Position numbers and translations under genes: made by a program. Source: Dendrolimus kikuchii (lineage: Eukaryota > Arthropoda > Insecta > Lepidoptera > Lasiocampidae). Taken from it: DNA of 64,000 bases. Shown here one piece after another: positions 35,000-46,500 of the stretch. A model generated the notes under the pieces. The model was not told the origin of the DNA. It saw only the letters and a list, made by a program, of their open reading frames with translations, and did no database searches. Numbering within the stretch: position 1 is the first letter of the stretch; each line of letters begins with the position of its first letter. The stretch is from the NCBI GenBank assembly GCA_019925095.2, contig CM034411.1, forward strand, positions 13,020,001-13,084,000, in the 5' to 3' direction.

Positions 35000-35128
35000 A
35001 GATAACCAACAATGTAGTGGTGCTGATTTAACACATTGTCAAGTAAATATGTAACAAGGGCCACGTTACGTAAATAAGGTTTATCTAAGTTCTTTGTCCG
35101 CCAAAGGACTGCCGGTATAAAGTTATCT
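35000..35128 (-). promoter_or_regulatory. Vitellogenin upstream region: GATA-type sites and an inverted repeat
   Basis: Three GATA-type motifs: AGATAA at 35000-35005 (plus) and TTATCT at 35081-35086 and 35123-35128 (AGATAA on the minus strand). GATA factors are known activators of fat-body and yolk genes. Between them AGTTCTTTG (35088-35096) and CAAAGGACT (35102-35110) form an 8/9 inverted repeat with a 5-nt spacer, possibly a dimeric factor site. Confidence 0.45.
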
Positions 35129-35184
35129 TGGTGATACTATGAAAGAAGACCACTGAGAATATGAAACTTACAGTGTATTGTTTA

Positions 35185-35210
35185 TTATCCGTGCAGGAAC
35201 GGAGAAAGAC
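35185..35210 (+). repeat. 5' end fragment of family S
   Basis: TATCCGTGCAGGAACGGAGA followed by AAGAC, then unrelated sequence. It lies upstream of vitellogenin. Confidence 0.7.
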
Positions 35211-35321
35211 TACTAAAGGCTGATTGATTTACATGTTTTCAGATTTTTTTTCTCACTTCTTTTTTGGGGTATGATAATGCTCGGAAGTTGAAAGTCCATA
35301 ATTTTTTATCTACTAATTTTT

Positions 35322-35574
35322 TTAATAATAATAATAATTTAATAATCGGCAGACAAACACACACATTGTATATCCCCAAATTAAGCAAGTTACGCTTGTG
35401 TTATGGGTAATATACAACGGACTACTCTGGGGCCGATCCCAGACACCCAGACCATAGTAAATAACGGAGAAAATACGTTTCCGAAATTTACTATACCAGG
35501 AATCGAACCCGGAGCCTCTGCGTTGAAGTGAGGTAGGCCGGCAAAGGCTTAGCCCGCTCAACCGCAGAGGCCGT
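35322..35574 (-). repeat. tRNA-derived SINE, family A
   Basis: Same family as 47-271, with a B-box (GGGTTCGATTCC on the minus strand), A-box and (ATT)n tail. Immediately abuts a family B SINE in the same orientation. Confidence 0.88.
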
Positions 35575-35588
35575 CGAAATATATATAA

Positions 35589-35881
35589 ATAATAACAACA
35601 GCCCATAAATGTCCCTCTGCTGGACTCAAGCCTTCCATTATAGGGGGGTGCGGACAGTATACCCACGCTTGTCTAAGGCAGCTTGGCAGGTTTGACACAT
35701 CGGTTATATCGATGTGCAGGGTGTATCACGACGTATTCCTTCACCGTTGACAACACGTGTTAATTGTAACAATATGCACATTAGGTCAGAACACTGCCTA
35801 AGTGGTGCATGTGATCCGGCCAGGATCGAATCCACGCCCTTCGGGTTCCGGACGCGTGCTCTACCCATTACGCTACCACGA
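35589..35881 (-). repeat. tRNA-derived SINE, family B
   Basis: Second copy of the element at 22381-22675; tRNA-like head on the minus strand (GTGGTAGCGTAATGG.., GTGGATTCGATCC). No clear TSD. Confidence 0.85.
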
Positions 35882-35897
35882 TTTCGTTTGACATTAC

Positions 35898-35898
<1 letters not shown>

Positions 35899-35930
<32 letters not shown>
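35899..35930. repeat. (AT)n microsatellite
   Basis: About 16 AT units just beyond the SINE B head. Confidence 0.95.
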
Positions 35931-35932
<2 letters not shown>

Positions 35933-36500
35933 CGAAATGCCCAGATAATATTTCGTTCATTCAACTATGTTTCGTCCAAATATTAGAATCACATTTTCAA
36001 TATTCCGATTAGCACATTAGGCTTCTTATATAACGATTTTGCAAATTTAAACTCAGCTCACTTAGCTCTTGAAGAGCATCGTACATTTCGTACGAAGCGA
36101 CGCGGTAGCTGTTCAGGAAAGATAGATTAGATTTTGTATTTAAATAATTTTGACCTATTAAAATAATCCATTTTTTTGTAAAGGTTACGAAAATTGTTTT
36201 CTTTTTTCAAATTTTTAAATTTTTTCCAGTTTCATGGCAATTTTTCGATATTTTCGAAATTTCCTTTAAGGGCATTGCGTGCCCCCACGTGCCCCCACAA
36301 AAAAGCCCTGCATGTATGTATATACGTATGTGTGTATAAGTATATACTTATTAACTTATGTATACATATATATGTATTGCATTTCAACACTTTAGTTCGC
36401 TCGTTTGCTCTCAATTTAACTTGATAGAAAAACCTGTTATTAGCCCTACATTTTAAGAACTTTTTTTCTTTGTATTATTAATATGCGCTTTTGGTTTTTT

Positions 36501-36832
36501 ACATACATACATACATAACTTCACGCCAGTTCCCTTGCGGGGTAGGCACGAACAACAGAGCGCCATTTAGGCTTATTCTTACACACCTCACTTGCTTCTT
36601 TGACATTCATAACTCTCGTCATGCACGCTCGTCTGTTCTTAAGGCTCCTGACATCACCTTCTGCTAGTACACGATCAATTTGATCACGGAAGGTGTGTCG
36701 TGGCCTTCCACGACTTCTGCATCCATCCACTTTTGTATTGTATATCTGTTTAGTCATTCTTTCATCATGCATTCTTTCCACATGCCCGAACCACCGGAGC
36801 ATTCCTTTCCTTACCTTCACCCCGACACTCTC
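36501..36832 (-). mobile_element. RTE-like LINE 3' fragment (332 bp)
   Basis: Encodes [20 protein letters not shown]... to YPARELA and the (TATG)n tail. 11-bp target-site duplication TTTGGTTTTTT at 36490-36500 and 36833-36843. Confidence 0.94.
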
Positions 36833-36853
36833 TTTGGTTTTTTGAATAAATAA

Positions 36854-37087
36854 ATGAACAACGATACAGAAGGCTTACTCCTAAACGCCTTTCGTCATTG
36901 GAACGATATTCCTCCACCTATTAGAGACCTGAAATCAATTTTCTCATTGATTTCAGGATGGACGCAGGACGCAGCCGAACAGGAGGCCCTCAAGCGCCCC
37001 AAGTACGCCGCCATCGGAAATAGTTACACATTTGCGGCGTTTGGTTTCAACGTGGTAACGCCGCCAGCCTTTTGGGAACGTTCCCGG
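36854..37087 (+). pseudogene. Joined LINE RT tail relics
   Basis: An open frame joins two unrelated RT tails: LLLNAFRHWNDIPPPIRDLKSI (a typical LINE C-terminal W-N-x-P-P motif), then an RT2 piece EALKRPKYAAIGNSYTFAAF with an internal deletion before the out-of-frame terminal motif. The junction is a perfect 11-bp inverted repeat (CTGAAATCAAT / ATTGATTTCAG, 36929-36956). Confidence 0.6.
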
Positions 37088-37281
37088 TAAGTGACAGTGG
37101 TTTGGGACCAAAATTTTAACTATCATTATGCCCTCTTTTTTTAAGTTAATTTTAGGTTCTTTTTTAAAATAATTTTAGAATACATTGTAATAAGTTTTGT
37201 GCAAATATATGAAATATTTTCACATTCACAGATTTCATTTTAAAAGATATTTACTACAATCACAGAAAAAGAACCTTAGAT

Positions 37282-37435
37282 ATAATAAAACTACGTTTTA
37301 ACGGTTTTAAGCGCGGTAATTTATTTGATTTTGGTTATTCCGACGTTTCCGCCACTTTTCAGTGGCCGTGATCACGGAAGATAAAGATGTCAATTGTCAA
37401 CGAGTATTGTTAAAGTTTTATTTAGCCTACCGCCT
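37282..37435 (-). mobile_element. Penelope-like terminal fragment
   Basis: Arm ATAATAAAACTACGTTTTAA, the hairpin and GAAACGTCGG motif (one G changed), then TCAACGAGTATTGTTAAAGT. Abuts family I at 37436, as the foldback at 7655-7845 nearly does. Confidence 0.8.
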
Positions 37436-37670
37436 AAAACAATATCATATATGACATACGTAAAAACTAGCCTTGCTACTTTGACGTAAGTTAGCATGGT
37501 TATTTTCCAACTTTGATAGCTGCTACCTGAAAAACGGCCCCACTTTCAGCTTAGCGAGTATCCATTCCTTTCTAAGTTTAAGTTAAAATGCCGATCCTGA
37601 AAATTTCATCTTTCCTAAAATCACGTAAGTCTGGGGTGAGTGTGATCTCACTCTATAAGGGCTGATTCTA
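37436..37670 (+). repeat. Foldback repeat, family I, partial
   Basis: Matches 8095-8320 (AACAATATCATATATGACAT, TTACGTAAGTTAGC-type block, TGAAAAACGGCCCC, AATCACGTAAGTCTGGGGTG). Confidence 0.8.
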
Positions 37671-37852
37671 AAATAATTTACTCTAGAAGGGCGCATGAAT
37701 AGTTGACGCAAATAAAATGTTCTTAAAATGATATATTTGTTTTCATCAACAATATTCCAAAAGTCTTTGACCCTCATGTATGATTTGAGGCCCAAGTAGT
37801 TCTTCGTGGTTATTATTTTCAGCTCTAATTCGTCATAGTTTTCTATACATTT

Positions 37853-38165
37853 TATCCGTGCAGGAACGGAGAAAGAATACAATTTCCTGCGGCCGGGCGG
37901 CCTGTCGTAAGAGGCGACTTAACAACCCACAGCCAGGTGGTAGGGCTTTTGCCCGACTGGATGGCTACCACCCCTGGTGTAAAGTATGTCGCCATAACAA
38001 CCTTGAGTTGTGTTCCGGCATTAGTGACCAGGTTCCAGTCTCCCTTAAGAGAGCAGCAGCGCGTTTGTAGCACCTTTGGTGTTGCAAATGTCCATAGGCG
38101 ATGGTAACCGCTTTAAATCAAGTGGGCCGTCTGCCTGTCTGCTGATCTCCTGCAATAAAAAAAAT
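37853..38165 (+). repeat. SINE-like family S copy, full length
   Basis: Runs from TATCCGTGCAGGAACGG to CTGCAATAAAAAAAATAAAA; near-consensus. Confidence 0.95.
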
Positions 38166-38963
38166 AAAAAAAATACCAAAATAGTTTTTGGTCTTTTCTT
38201 AAACATCACCTTCTGCGAATGTGTTAATTTTGAACTCCAAGATAGGTTCAAGATCCTTAAGCTATTGGAAAGTAGAAGTAAATTCTTCCAAAAGTATAAA
38301 AAGTGTAATTGTGATTAAAACGAAATGGTTTTAATATCGTTTTCACATACATGACATCGAAAATTGTTCTTTAAATTTTGAAAATGTGAATTTGAATTTC
38401 ATAACGTGTTTTCCTGGAGTGCGCTCATGCGCCCGTGATCACAGCGTTGCCGACCAATACTCTAGACTTTGAAGCCTTGTATTGACAAGCTGGTTTTACC
38501 AATCAACCTCTCGGCTCTCAATGGAATCCAACGCTTGAAGTTGGTATTTTGTTGAGCCATCGCAAAGGTGAGAACAGTATGCAAGATCTTACTGTGTCCG
38601 TCGACTTATGTAGATCCCGCTTAACTGTCGGCGCCCAAAATGGATTAAAAAAAAAACTCCATAAATACATTAATGACTTTTTATTCTACTTTTTGTCTTG
38701 GAGTCATAAAAATTAACGACAGCAACTGCCATAAATCTATTAAGAACATTTCGAAGATGTTACAACATCTTCAAAGTATTTTACAAAAATATTATGAGCA
38801 AAAAAGAGATCTCCATATGGAAGTGATTTATGTAAACCTAAGACGAGATTCTTTGGAAAGCATGCATTAACTTAACATGTCTTAGTTTAGCTTAAAACTA
38901 ACAAACAAATTACTATTTGTTTGTTCTAAACGAATTGGTTCGGGTAATAATGTTTTTAACCTA

Positions 38964-39419
38964 AAAGGTTTGGTCAAACAGCGTACGGGACGGGACGGCG
39001 AGCGACGCTAGCGGGACGGCAACGCGGCGTGGATGTCACACTGCGGGCGTGATGATCCCGCTAGCATCGCGTCGACCGACCCGTCGCACTCGGCGCGATT
39101 TCTCGAGCATTTCGAAAAGAGTCTAGTTCATTTTTGTAAATAGATACAAAATTGGCTCCCGTTGCGCTGTCTATTTGACTACTCAAATGAATATCCATAA
39201 AACACAAAAAGATCATCGCGCTCACGTCGCGATCGCGCTCCGTCCCGCCGCACTTGTATTGAATTCCCACCGAACGCGGCGGCGACGTGACGTGACCGCA
39301 AGTCGACCGACCGCGACGGGTCTATAAGACATATTTTACATTAACTAATATCTAACACTTTTCACGTCCCGCCAGCGTCGCGTCGCCGTCCCGCCCCGTC
39401 CGCTGTTTGACCAAACCTT
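38964..39419. mobile_element. GC-rich MITE-like element with ~50-bp terminal inverted repeats
   Basis: Left end AAGGTTTGGTCAAACAGCG, right end CGCTGTTTGACCAAACCTT; inside these both arms carry GGGACGGGACGGCG-type sequence. 456 bp, non-coding, far richer in GC than its surroundings. The TSD is ambiguous (TTAA-like flank on one side). Confidence 0.85.
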
Positions 39420-39735
39420 AAATATTTATTTTGTTTTATTAGGAGCCTCTTTATAACAAAAATAAGCTAGTCTGTAAGGTTCAGGGTTCAATGACCCTGA
39501 TTTTTCTCCGTTGCATGGAAAAAGAACACTAATTCCGTATTAAGGAACATTTTTTTATTAGTCATACTTCTAATTCGCGTATCGACTAGATACGCCTGAT
39601 TCAGACTCAAAACCTTTGACTTCGTGTGAACCATCAGGAGTTTGAGCAATTGACACAATCCGTTTAAACATTTCAAAATTGTGAATAGCTAATGCCGCAT
39701 ACTCATCTGCGAGCCGTAACTGTAACTGTTGCAGC

Positions 39736-40092
39736 TAAGGTGCTCCCTCACCGGGAGCATCCACCTGAAATATAACGTAACAGGTACGAGCATTACATCA
39801 GTGAAGGATCGAGTATTACAGTGCGCAACCTGTAATGTTACAGATTCGAGCATTACATCGGCGAGAAAGAAGAACCAAGCATTACAGTGCGCAACCTGTA
39901 ATATTTTGATAATACTTGTAACACAACGATCGGTTCGTCTGACATTATGAAATCAACTAAATGCTGAAAATCGAATAACAATTTTTTCGTTACAGGCGAA
40001 TGCTCGTCAGTCAGGGAAGCAGTATTGTAAGTAACGTAACGCTCGAAATCGAATCATAAATGTTACATTACGCATGGGAAGCACCTTTATTG
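39736..40092. mobile_element. Possible MITE with internal ~62-bp tandem repeat
   Basis: Short inverted ends (AAGGTGCTCCC.. and ..GGGAAGCACCTT). Inside, two units each contain CGAGCATTACATC, then ATTACAGTGCGCAACCTGTA. Confidence 0.55.
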
Positions 40093-40679
40093 TAACCAAA
40101 AATCACAACGAGCGGTGCGTTCTGTTATGGGGGACCGGGTTAACCCCTTTTTAAAAAAAGGATAATTGAAAAACAAGTTGTTATATTTAAGACACGACCG
40201 TCTTGGTTGAGGACTGGATGAAGACTGGTGTGTATTGGATGGGCAAAATGGGAAGCTAATATATGAATGTGATGACTAAATGGAATAGGTATGAGATCAG
40301 CTGAATAGGGTGCATAGACTATCTATAACACCTCCCCGGGGTAGACTAAACTTCGGGGTTGAAATTTCGAAGTTTAGGAAAACAATAAGAAAAGTTATAT
40401 AGTTCGTAATGAGCCGGCAAAGCGAAGTTCAATGTCGGCGTAACATATTAAAGCACGTTGCTGTATCCGCTCGGTTACAGTAACGGATCGCAGATGAATA
40501 CGATCAATAAATCAATACAAATTCATAGTAAAGCTTATAAAATAAATAAAACTTATAATACAAAAATCAATCTTATATAATTGAGCAAATATAGGTGTAT
40601 GGAAGAAGTGCTTAAATTATGGAGACCTAGGTCCCGACACCCGAGCTTGTAACTTTAATACGAACAGCAATACCAATTG

Positions 40680-40925
40680 GATTAATAAAATCGGTTGCAC
40701 ATATATATAAACCGCTCGCAGAAGGCTCACGATGACTACTTACTATTATTGTATTGTATTACTTACTATTATTGTATATACATACATACTTATGGAAAGT
40801 ATATACAATAATAAATTTATTGCAACAACTATTTGTTTAACCTTTTTTGTCAATCCTACTGACCATCGACGCGTGACATCATGAGGCTATCGGCAAAGCT
40901 TCTGCGCACGGGTAGTATATTAAGT
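40680..40925 (-). repeat. Dispersed repeat, family H
   Basis: Reverse copy of 19812-20035. Confidence 0.7.
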
Positions 40926-41186
40926 ACATTGGGCGGTCTTCTCCGTACAGGCGATCTCCTCCAGACTACCCTCTTTATTATAAACACAGATTTTACATTA
41001 TTTACTAAGTTTACAATAATTAAATGGCAGATAACAATATTATATTATATAAGTAAGTCACATTCGTCTGTATATTTACAAACCTAGTTGTTATTGTCAA
41101 AAAAAAAACGAAATTAATAAAATGTCATACTTGCCAAATAGTCAAATAACTTAAGGTCCAATATCCTTGTGGTCTTATTTATTTTA

Positions 41187-41260
41187 TATTGAGTTAGGAT
41201 AAGTTTGTAGGCTTCTTTAAAATCCTTAAAGAAACCTACAAACCTACTCTAACTCAACAT
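41187..41260. mobile_element. Foldback repeat, 33-bp arms
   Basis: TTGAGTTAGGATAAGTTTGT, AGGCTTCTTTAA and TTAAAGAAACCT, ACAAACCTACTCTAACTCAA form near-perfect arms with a 5-nt loop. Confidence 0.75.
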
Positions 41261-41404
41261 GAATAAGTCCGTCTATAAAGTTCTTAGATTTTTGGCTTTA
41301 TCTAGACTTTATGACACTTCGCGACTTAGGATTTTAAAAACCGTTAATAGTTTGAAACGTAATTGTTGTATTCAGTTACAAACTCGGGGCTCTTTTGTTG
41401 TTAA

Positions 41405-41930
41405 GACTTAAATTATCTATAATATTATAAAATTCTAAACATGCCGTGTCTGTACGTTAAAGCTATTAAAAACTGCATTTTTTTTAGATTTCTTGTCGGT
41501 TTCTCTGTTTGTTCGGGATTCTAGTAAAAACTATTGTGCCGATTTCGATACGGTTCTCGCTGATTTTAAAGATAATTATTAGACTTAAAATCTGCGCTAC
41601 TTTTTATCCTGGGAATCCCGCGGGAGTTTTTCTGCGGAAGACTTAAAACGGCCATATTAAACAAAACGATTTCCGATGTGATTTTTTTCACTTATCAATA
41701 GCAAATGTTATGTAATAAAATGTGTTATATTTTTTATTCTGTGAATCCCGCGGGAATTTTCCCGGGAGCAGTTTTTAGTTGTTCGGGTGCATAAAAAATA
41801 TCTTATTCTGACACAGTTTACAGTAATACTATAGCTTACATTATTTTTTAAATGCTATGGTACTTTGTGTCCCGGGAATTTCAAGTCAAGCGTGGACGAA
41901 GTCGCGGGCATATCCTAGTTATTATAATGT
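41405..41930 (+). repeat. Interspersed repeat, family E
   Basis: Same extent and order as 3420-3962, ending GTCGCGGGCATATCCTAGTT. Confidence 0.8.
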
Positions 41931-43020
41931 ACCTATACTTATTAGAAAACAATGTGTAACATTATGTGTTTTACACATTTATTATTATTTTAAAAATCTC
42001 TTATCTTTGGTTTCTGCTGCTTTTGTATATAAATAAAAACAATTCTTATAGGTACATAAAATCTATGGTACATGTTCGCAGAATTCCTTCTTTGACGGTT
42101 TAAATTTAAAAAAATAGAATTATGGAAAGGATATTTTGGTTGCACTGGAGAAATACTTAAATTTTTGTGTTTTTCATAAAATATTTCTCCTCTTAGTGTC
42201 TAAAATTTTTAAATTAATGTATCATTCGCATAGGTATTTTTTTAATAATCTTATTTTTCTTTAAATAACCGTCGTAAAATCTGTTTTCTGTTCCATTTGT
42301 AAAAAGACTATGCGAAGCGAATAAAATTCTTCACAAATTAATTATTAATAATATAATCTTACAAAAATACATAATAATACTACCTAAAACGTGTTTAACA
42401 CAAGCTAAAGTAGTGAAACATTTAAAAATTGTACACTTATTAAAAACTTATTCTTAAATTTATTGAGCCAATTGATACAATCAGTCTTTCATTGAGCTGC
42501 AATTTTCTTAGAACTAACTAATCTTAGGTTTGTATAACATTTATTAGAATCATTTTTTATTTGGTCTTGAAAAGTTTCAGGTTGGTTCTTAAGAAAATCC
42601 TTCTCCGAAGCACCCCAGGAGAGCAAATTAGGGGTACTAGTTTAGGTTTAGTGGGTAGTTTGGCTGTCGGGTCTTCGCGAGTTCTTCCCCTTGGATGACC
42701 GTCCGTCGGGAGACCCACACTCCTTCCGGTAACCTCTCGGTCTCGGTCGGAGATATTGCGCAAATTCATTCCCCAGCGTTATAAAAAAAGTAGACAACGG
42801 GAATATTCGTATTTATAATAATGTCAGCCCACAAACTCACATTGTACAACAATTCCCAAGCTAAATACGTTATGGCTACGGGACTTGAAAACTCTTCTCG
42901 AATCGAATCTATTGAACAAAGTAAACCAATTTCAATGACAATTTATATCTTGTTAGTAAGGAAATCAACGAAACTCTCTTTTAGTCTCTTTATAACCCTT
43001 AAGATAAGTTGACTGTACCC
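41931..43020. other. Downstream of the GLIS-like gene
   Basis: No gene seen. A GC-richer patch at 42600-42760 and the minus-strand AATAAA at 42561-42556 could belong to the GLIS-like 3' UTR. Confidence 0.4.
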
Positions 43021-43025
43021 AAGCT

Positions 43026-43355
43026 GGATCAATTTATCTCTTTACAACCTTTGTAATTTTGGTACAGTCAACTTATCTCTTTACAACCTTTGTAATCTTG
43101 GTACAGTCAACTTATCTCTTTACAACCTTTGTAATCTTGGTACAGTCAACTTATCTCTTTACAACCTTTGTAATCTTGGTACAGTCAACTTATCTCTTTA
43201 CAACCTTTGTAATCTCGGTACACTCAACTTATTTCTTTACAACCTTTGTAATCTTGGTACAGTCAATTTATCTCTTTACAACCTTTGTAATCTTGGTACA
43301 GTCAACTTATCTCTTTACAACCTTTGTAATTTTGGTACAGTCAATTTATCTCTTA
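43026..43355 (-). repeat. 39-bp minisatellite over the stop codon and 3' UTR of the GLIS-like gene
   Basis: About 8.3 tandem units of 39 bp, nearly identical, beginning within the last coding codons. Read on the gene strand each unit is 13 codons of the RDKLTVPRLQRL type followed by TAA. On the plus strand it is an open but meaningless frame of [13 protein letters not shown] repeats. Confidence 0.95.
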
Positions 43356-43551
43356 TACATCTCAATGTAGCCAGTTTAGCTGGTGAACTTGGTACCATTT
43401 GCTCCTGTTCTGGTCTTCGGATGGGTCTCGGAGGTGGTATGCAGGTCCTGGGTACGTTGGCTATATGTGGATGAGATTTCACATGTTTCCTAAGAGATGA
43501 GGGGTCGGTGTAACGTTTTCCACAACCAGCCGCACCGCATGCATATGGTCG
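43315..43551 (-). CDS. GLIS-like exon 5 (zinc finger 5, C-terminal tail, stop)
   Basis: 237 nt encoding [18 protein letters not shown]..., finger 5, then a Pro/Arg-rich tail ending [12 protein letters not shown] and TAA (43317-43315). The last 13 codons, stop included, are the first unit of a 39-bp minisatellite that continues into the 3' UTR. A candidate polyadenylation signal AATAAA lies at 42561-42556. Confidence 0.92.
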   Translation of the reverse strand, partial: RPYACGAAGCGKRYTDPSSLRKHVKSHPHIANVPRTCIPPPRPIRRPEQEQMVPSSPAKLATLRCIRDKLTVPKLQRL

Positions 43552-46500
43552 CTGAAATACAAATTTATATTCAAATAATTGCTTATTTTTAAGCTTATAT
43601 TATTAATTTCTTATTATTATATAATAATAGCTTGGCTACAAACTGTAATGCCAAATTTGTTAAATTATTTTATTGAATACTAACAAAACTCGCAGTCCTG
43701 GACCTGATTCTAAAATAAAAATCTTTGATCAGATCGTAGAGTCGGCTATCGGATCTAATTGTAAATCGAAATCATCTAGGTATCCACTCAAACATTGACA
43801 CGAAATATTATCAAAATCCATTCAGTCGTTTAGGAGTTTAATGCCAAATACACATACCGAAGAATTATACATATATGCATACACACACACAGGCAAACAT
43901 ATATAGAAAACGAGGTCCACAAGAGAAAACTGTTAAAAGTTTAACAATATCATCTCGAAAACGCATGAAAATCAGTGCTTTTTCTGACATTCTGATTACA
44001 TATATTTATTATTCTATTTTAAAGCTCTGACGGGTCGTTGCAGGAATAAACAACCCGTTCATTTGTAAAATATGTAATTTCGTATTATTTACATAGCCGA
44101 AAGTAATAATATGTAATATATGACTGGATTTAAAACGATTAAAATATGTACATTTTCGTGACGAATTTTCTCTGTATATCATGTGACAGAATAGTTGTCA
44201 ATTATCAACTAAAAATCTGGCCTGCCAGCCTGTAGGCGAAAAGTTTGTTTCGCCAATGTACAAAAATATTTGGCAAACTTATATCCGAAAACAGGAAGAA
44301 GATATTCAATAAATCAACAGAAAACAAAATGAAATGTAGATTGAGCTACATTTTGAATGAAAACTCTATGTGCTTATTTGTTCATACCACTAGAATAGGG
44401 CCCCAATTCTGCTATTACTGTCTCGTCAAAAGAGCCGGACACTATCGTCTCAAACATAGGTTTGCCTGATTTCAGTATTCCGTTAATTCATTCCAATGGC
44501 GTGCCATGTCACTCTATCATTATAATATGTGAAGCCAGTGAGATAATAATTGTGTGAAGTAAAAACTTTGTACCCCTTTTTACGAAAATTGCGCGGACGG
44601 AGGAGTAAGAAATTTCGCACACTTATAATTTATATAGAGAAGGAGTGCAGAATGCTAATATTTTTTTAAATTATGCATAAAAAATAAACATTACACACAC
44701 TACCATGTATTTGACACACACACACGTATATTTACTCTTTTGTTTATTATTAAAGTCAAATTAACAGTGTAGGCTTGGAAAAAACTGTGATTATAGGAAG
44801 TATAGTCTTTGACAACAGAACCTTAATAACGTTCAAACTTATAATTTAAATTAATTATGGTCAAATTTCGACCACGGGGCGACCACTAGTCTTTATAAAC
44901 ATAAGCGAAAAGTTGCGAAATAAATATTTAAAATTTTGGTAGCTTCTCAATATACGTTTCGGCTAACACCGTTTCAATTAATGGTAATACCAATTTTTTC
45001 TACTACAATACCGCCATAAAGATATTGTGGATTTAGGAGAATATGAATTTTTAACACTAATCAAATCAAATCATTTTGATTGCGAACTAAGTGTTACAAA
45101 GGTCTTATACAATATAACTAAGAACTTATTACTTAGTCGGCCTTTAATAACATCGCAATATTAATGTTACTTAAACTGTCTCTGTCAAATATTTACTATT
45201 TAATTTGGTGCCTTATACAAATTTTATTTTATTTAAAACAACACAATATCTTATTAATGTAAACTATCGCAATGGAGTCGTACTTTGAATATATTCGCAA
45301 CGTCTAGATATTGAAGTAGTAGAATTGAGAAGTTTAACACCACTTACAGCGTTAAAATGGGTCCTTTGATGTTTTGCTCTATCCGAAGAGTTGGAGAAAG
45401 CCTTCCTGCAATGAGGAGCTGGACACGCGTACGGCCGTTCTCCAGTGTGAGATCTGATATGGATCTTGAGGTTCTCAAGGCGGGAAAAGGCTTTACCGCA
45501 CCCCGGATGCTGGAAAGAAATACGAACTTTAGAAATGAAACATTCCACATGCTCACTCTGCTTAGCGGTCGTTGTATCCGAAATCGGCTTTAGTATTTAT
45601 TAGGGCTTTACTTGCAGATTTACGGTCCACCGGATGGAAAGCGGTTATCATCGCCTATGGACATTTGCAACACCAAAGGTTGCTACAAATGCGCTCCTGC
45701 TCTCTTAAAGGAGACTGGAACCTGGTCACTAATGCCGGAACATTTCCCAGGTGGTAGGGCACTTGCCCGACTGGATGGCTACCACCCCTGGTCTAAAGTA
45801 TGTCGCCATAACAACCTTGAGTTGTGTTCCGGCATTAGTGACCAGGTTCCAGTTTCCCTTAAGAGAGCGGCAGCGCATTTGTAGCAACTTTGCTGTTGCA
45901 AATGTCCTTAGGCGACGGTAACCGTTTTCCAAAAAGTGGGCCGTCTGCCTGTCTGCTGCACTCCTGCAATAAAAAAAAAAAAAAAAAAACAACACAAGGT
46001 TGTTATGGCGGCATACTCTAGACCAGGGGTGGTCGCCATCCAGTCGAGCAAATAGCCTACCACCTGGCTGTGGGTTGTTTAGTCGCCTCTTACGACAGGC
46101 CGCCAGGCCGCAGGAAATTATATTCTTTCTCCGTTCCTGCACGGATGGTTCTTCGCTTTTGAATTTTGTATTAATTAAAATTTTATTTTTAAACCAAATC
46201 AGCACAATCTGAGAAGTTTTGATAAGTTTCTTTACAATTTCATATTAACAGACAGAACAAAAAAAAAACAGGGTGATATCATAGGAGTAAGAGAGCCACA
46301 TCCTAAAATTAGATCATGCTCACTCTTTTTACTGGGTCCAGTTGTTATTATATGATTAGCCATTGTAGTGTGATAAGGATTTTTAAACAATACTTACATG
46401 ACACCTATTCGGTTTATGTCCTGAATGCACACGCATATGAATAAGAAGTTTGTACCTCGCGTTGAATGGACGTCGTTCTCGTGCGCAGTCTTTCCATAAA

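Noticed and set aside
37858..38070. A ~70-90 codon open frame that recurs on both strands in most family S copies
   Set aside because: It follows from high nucleotide identity among copies; frames on opposite strands are equally open, old copies break it, and no start, motif or codon-type substitution pattern supports a protein.
38673..38870. 65-codon frame near the family S copy at 37853
   Set aside because: No recognisable motif, AT-rich composition and no splice or promoter support.
43026..43355. CRISPR-like array
   Set aside because: Units are contiguous 39-mers without unique spacers, in a eukaryotic gene.
43059..43370. 103-codon plus-strand frame of [13 protein letters not shown] repeats
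   Set aside because: It is the antisense of the 39-bp minisatellite at the end of the GLIS-like gene.
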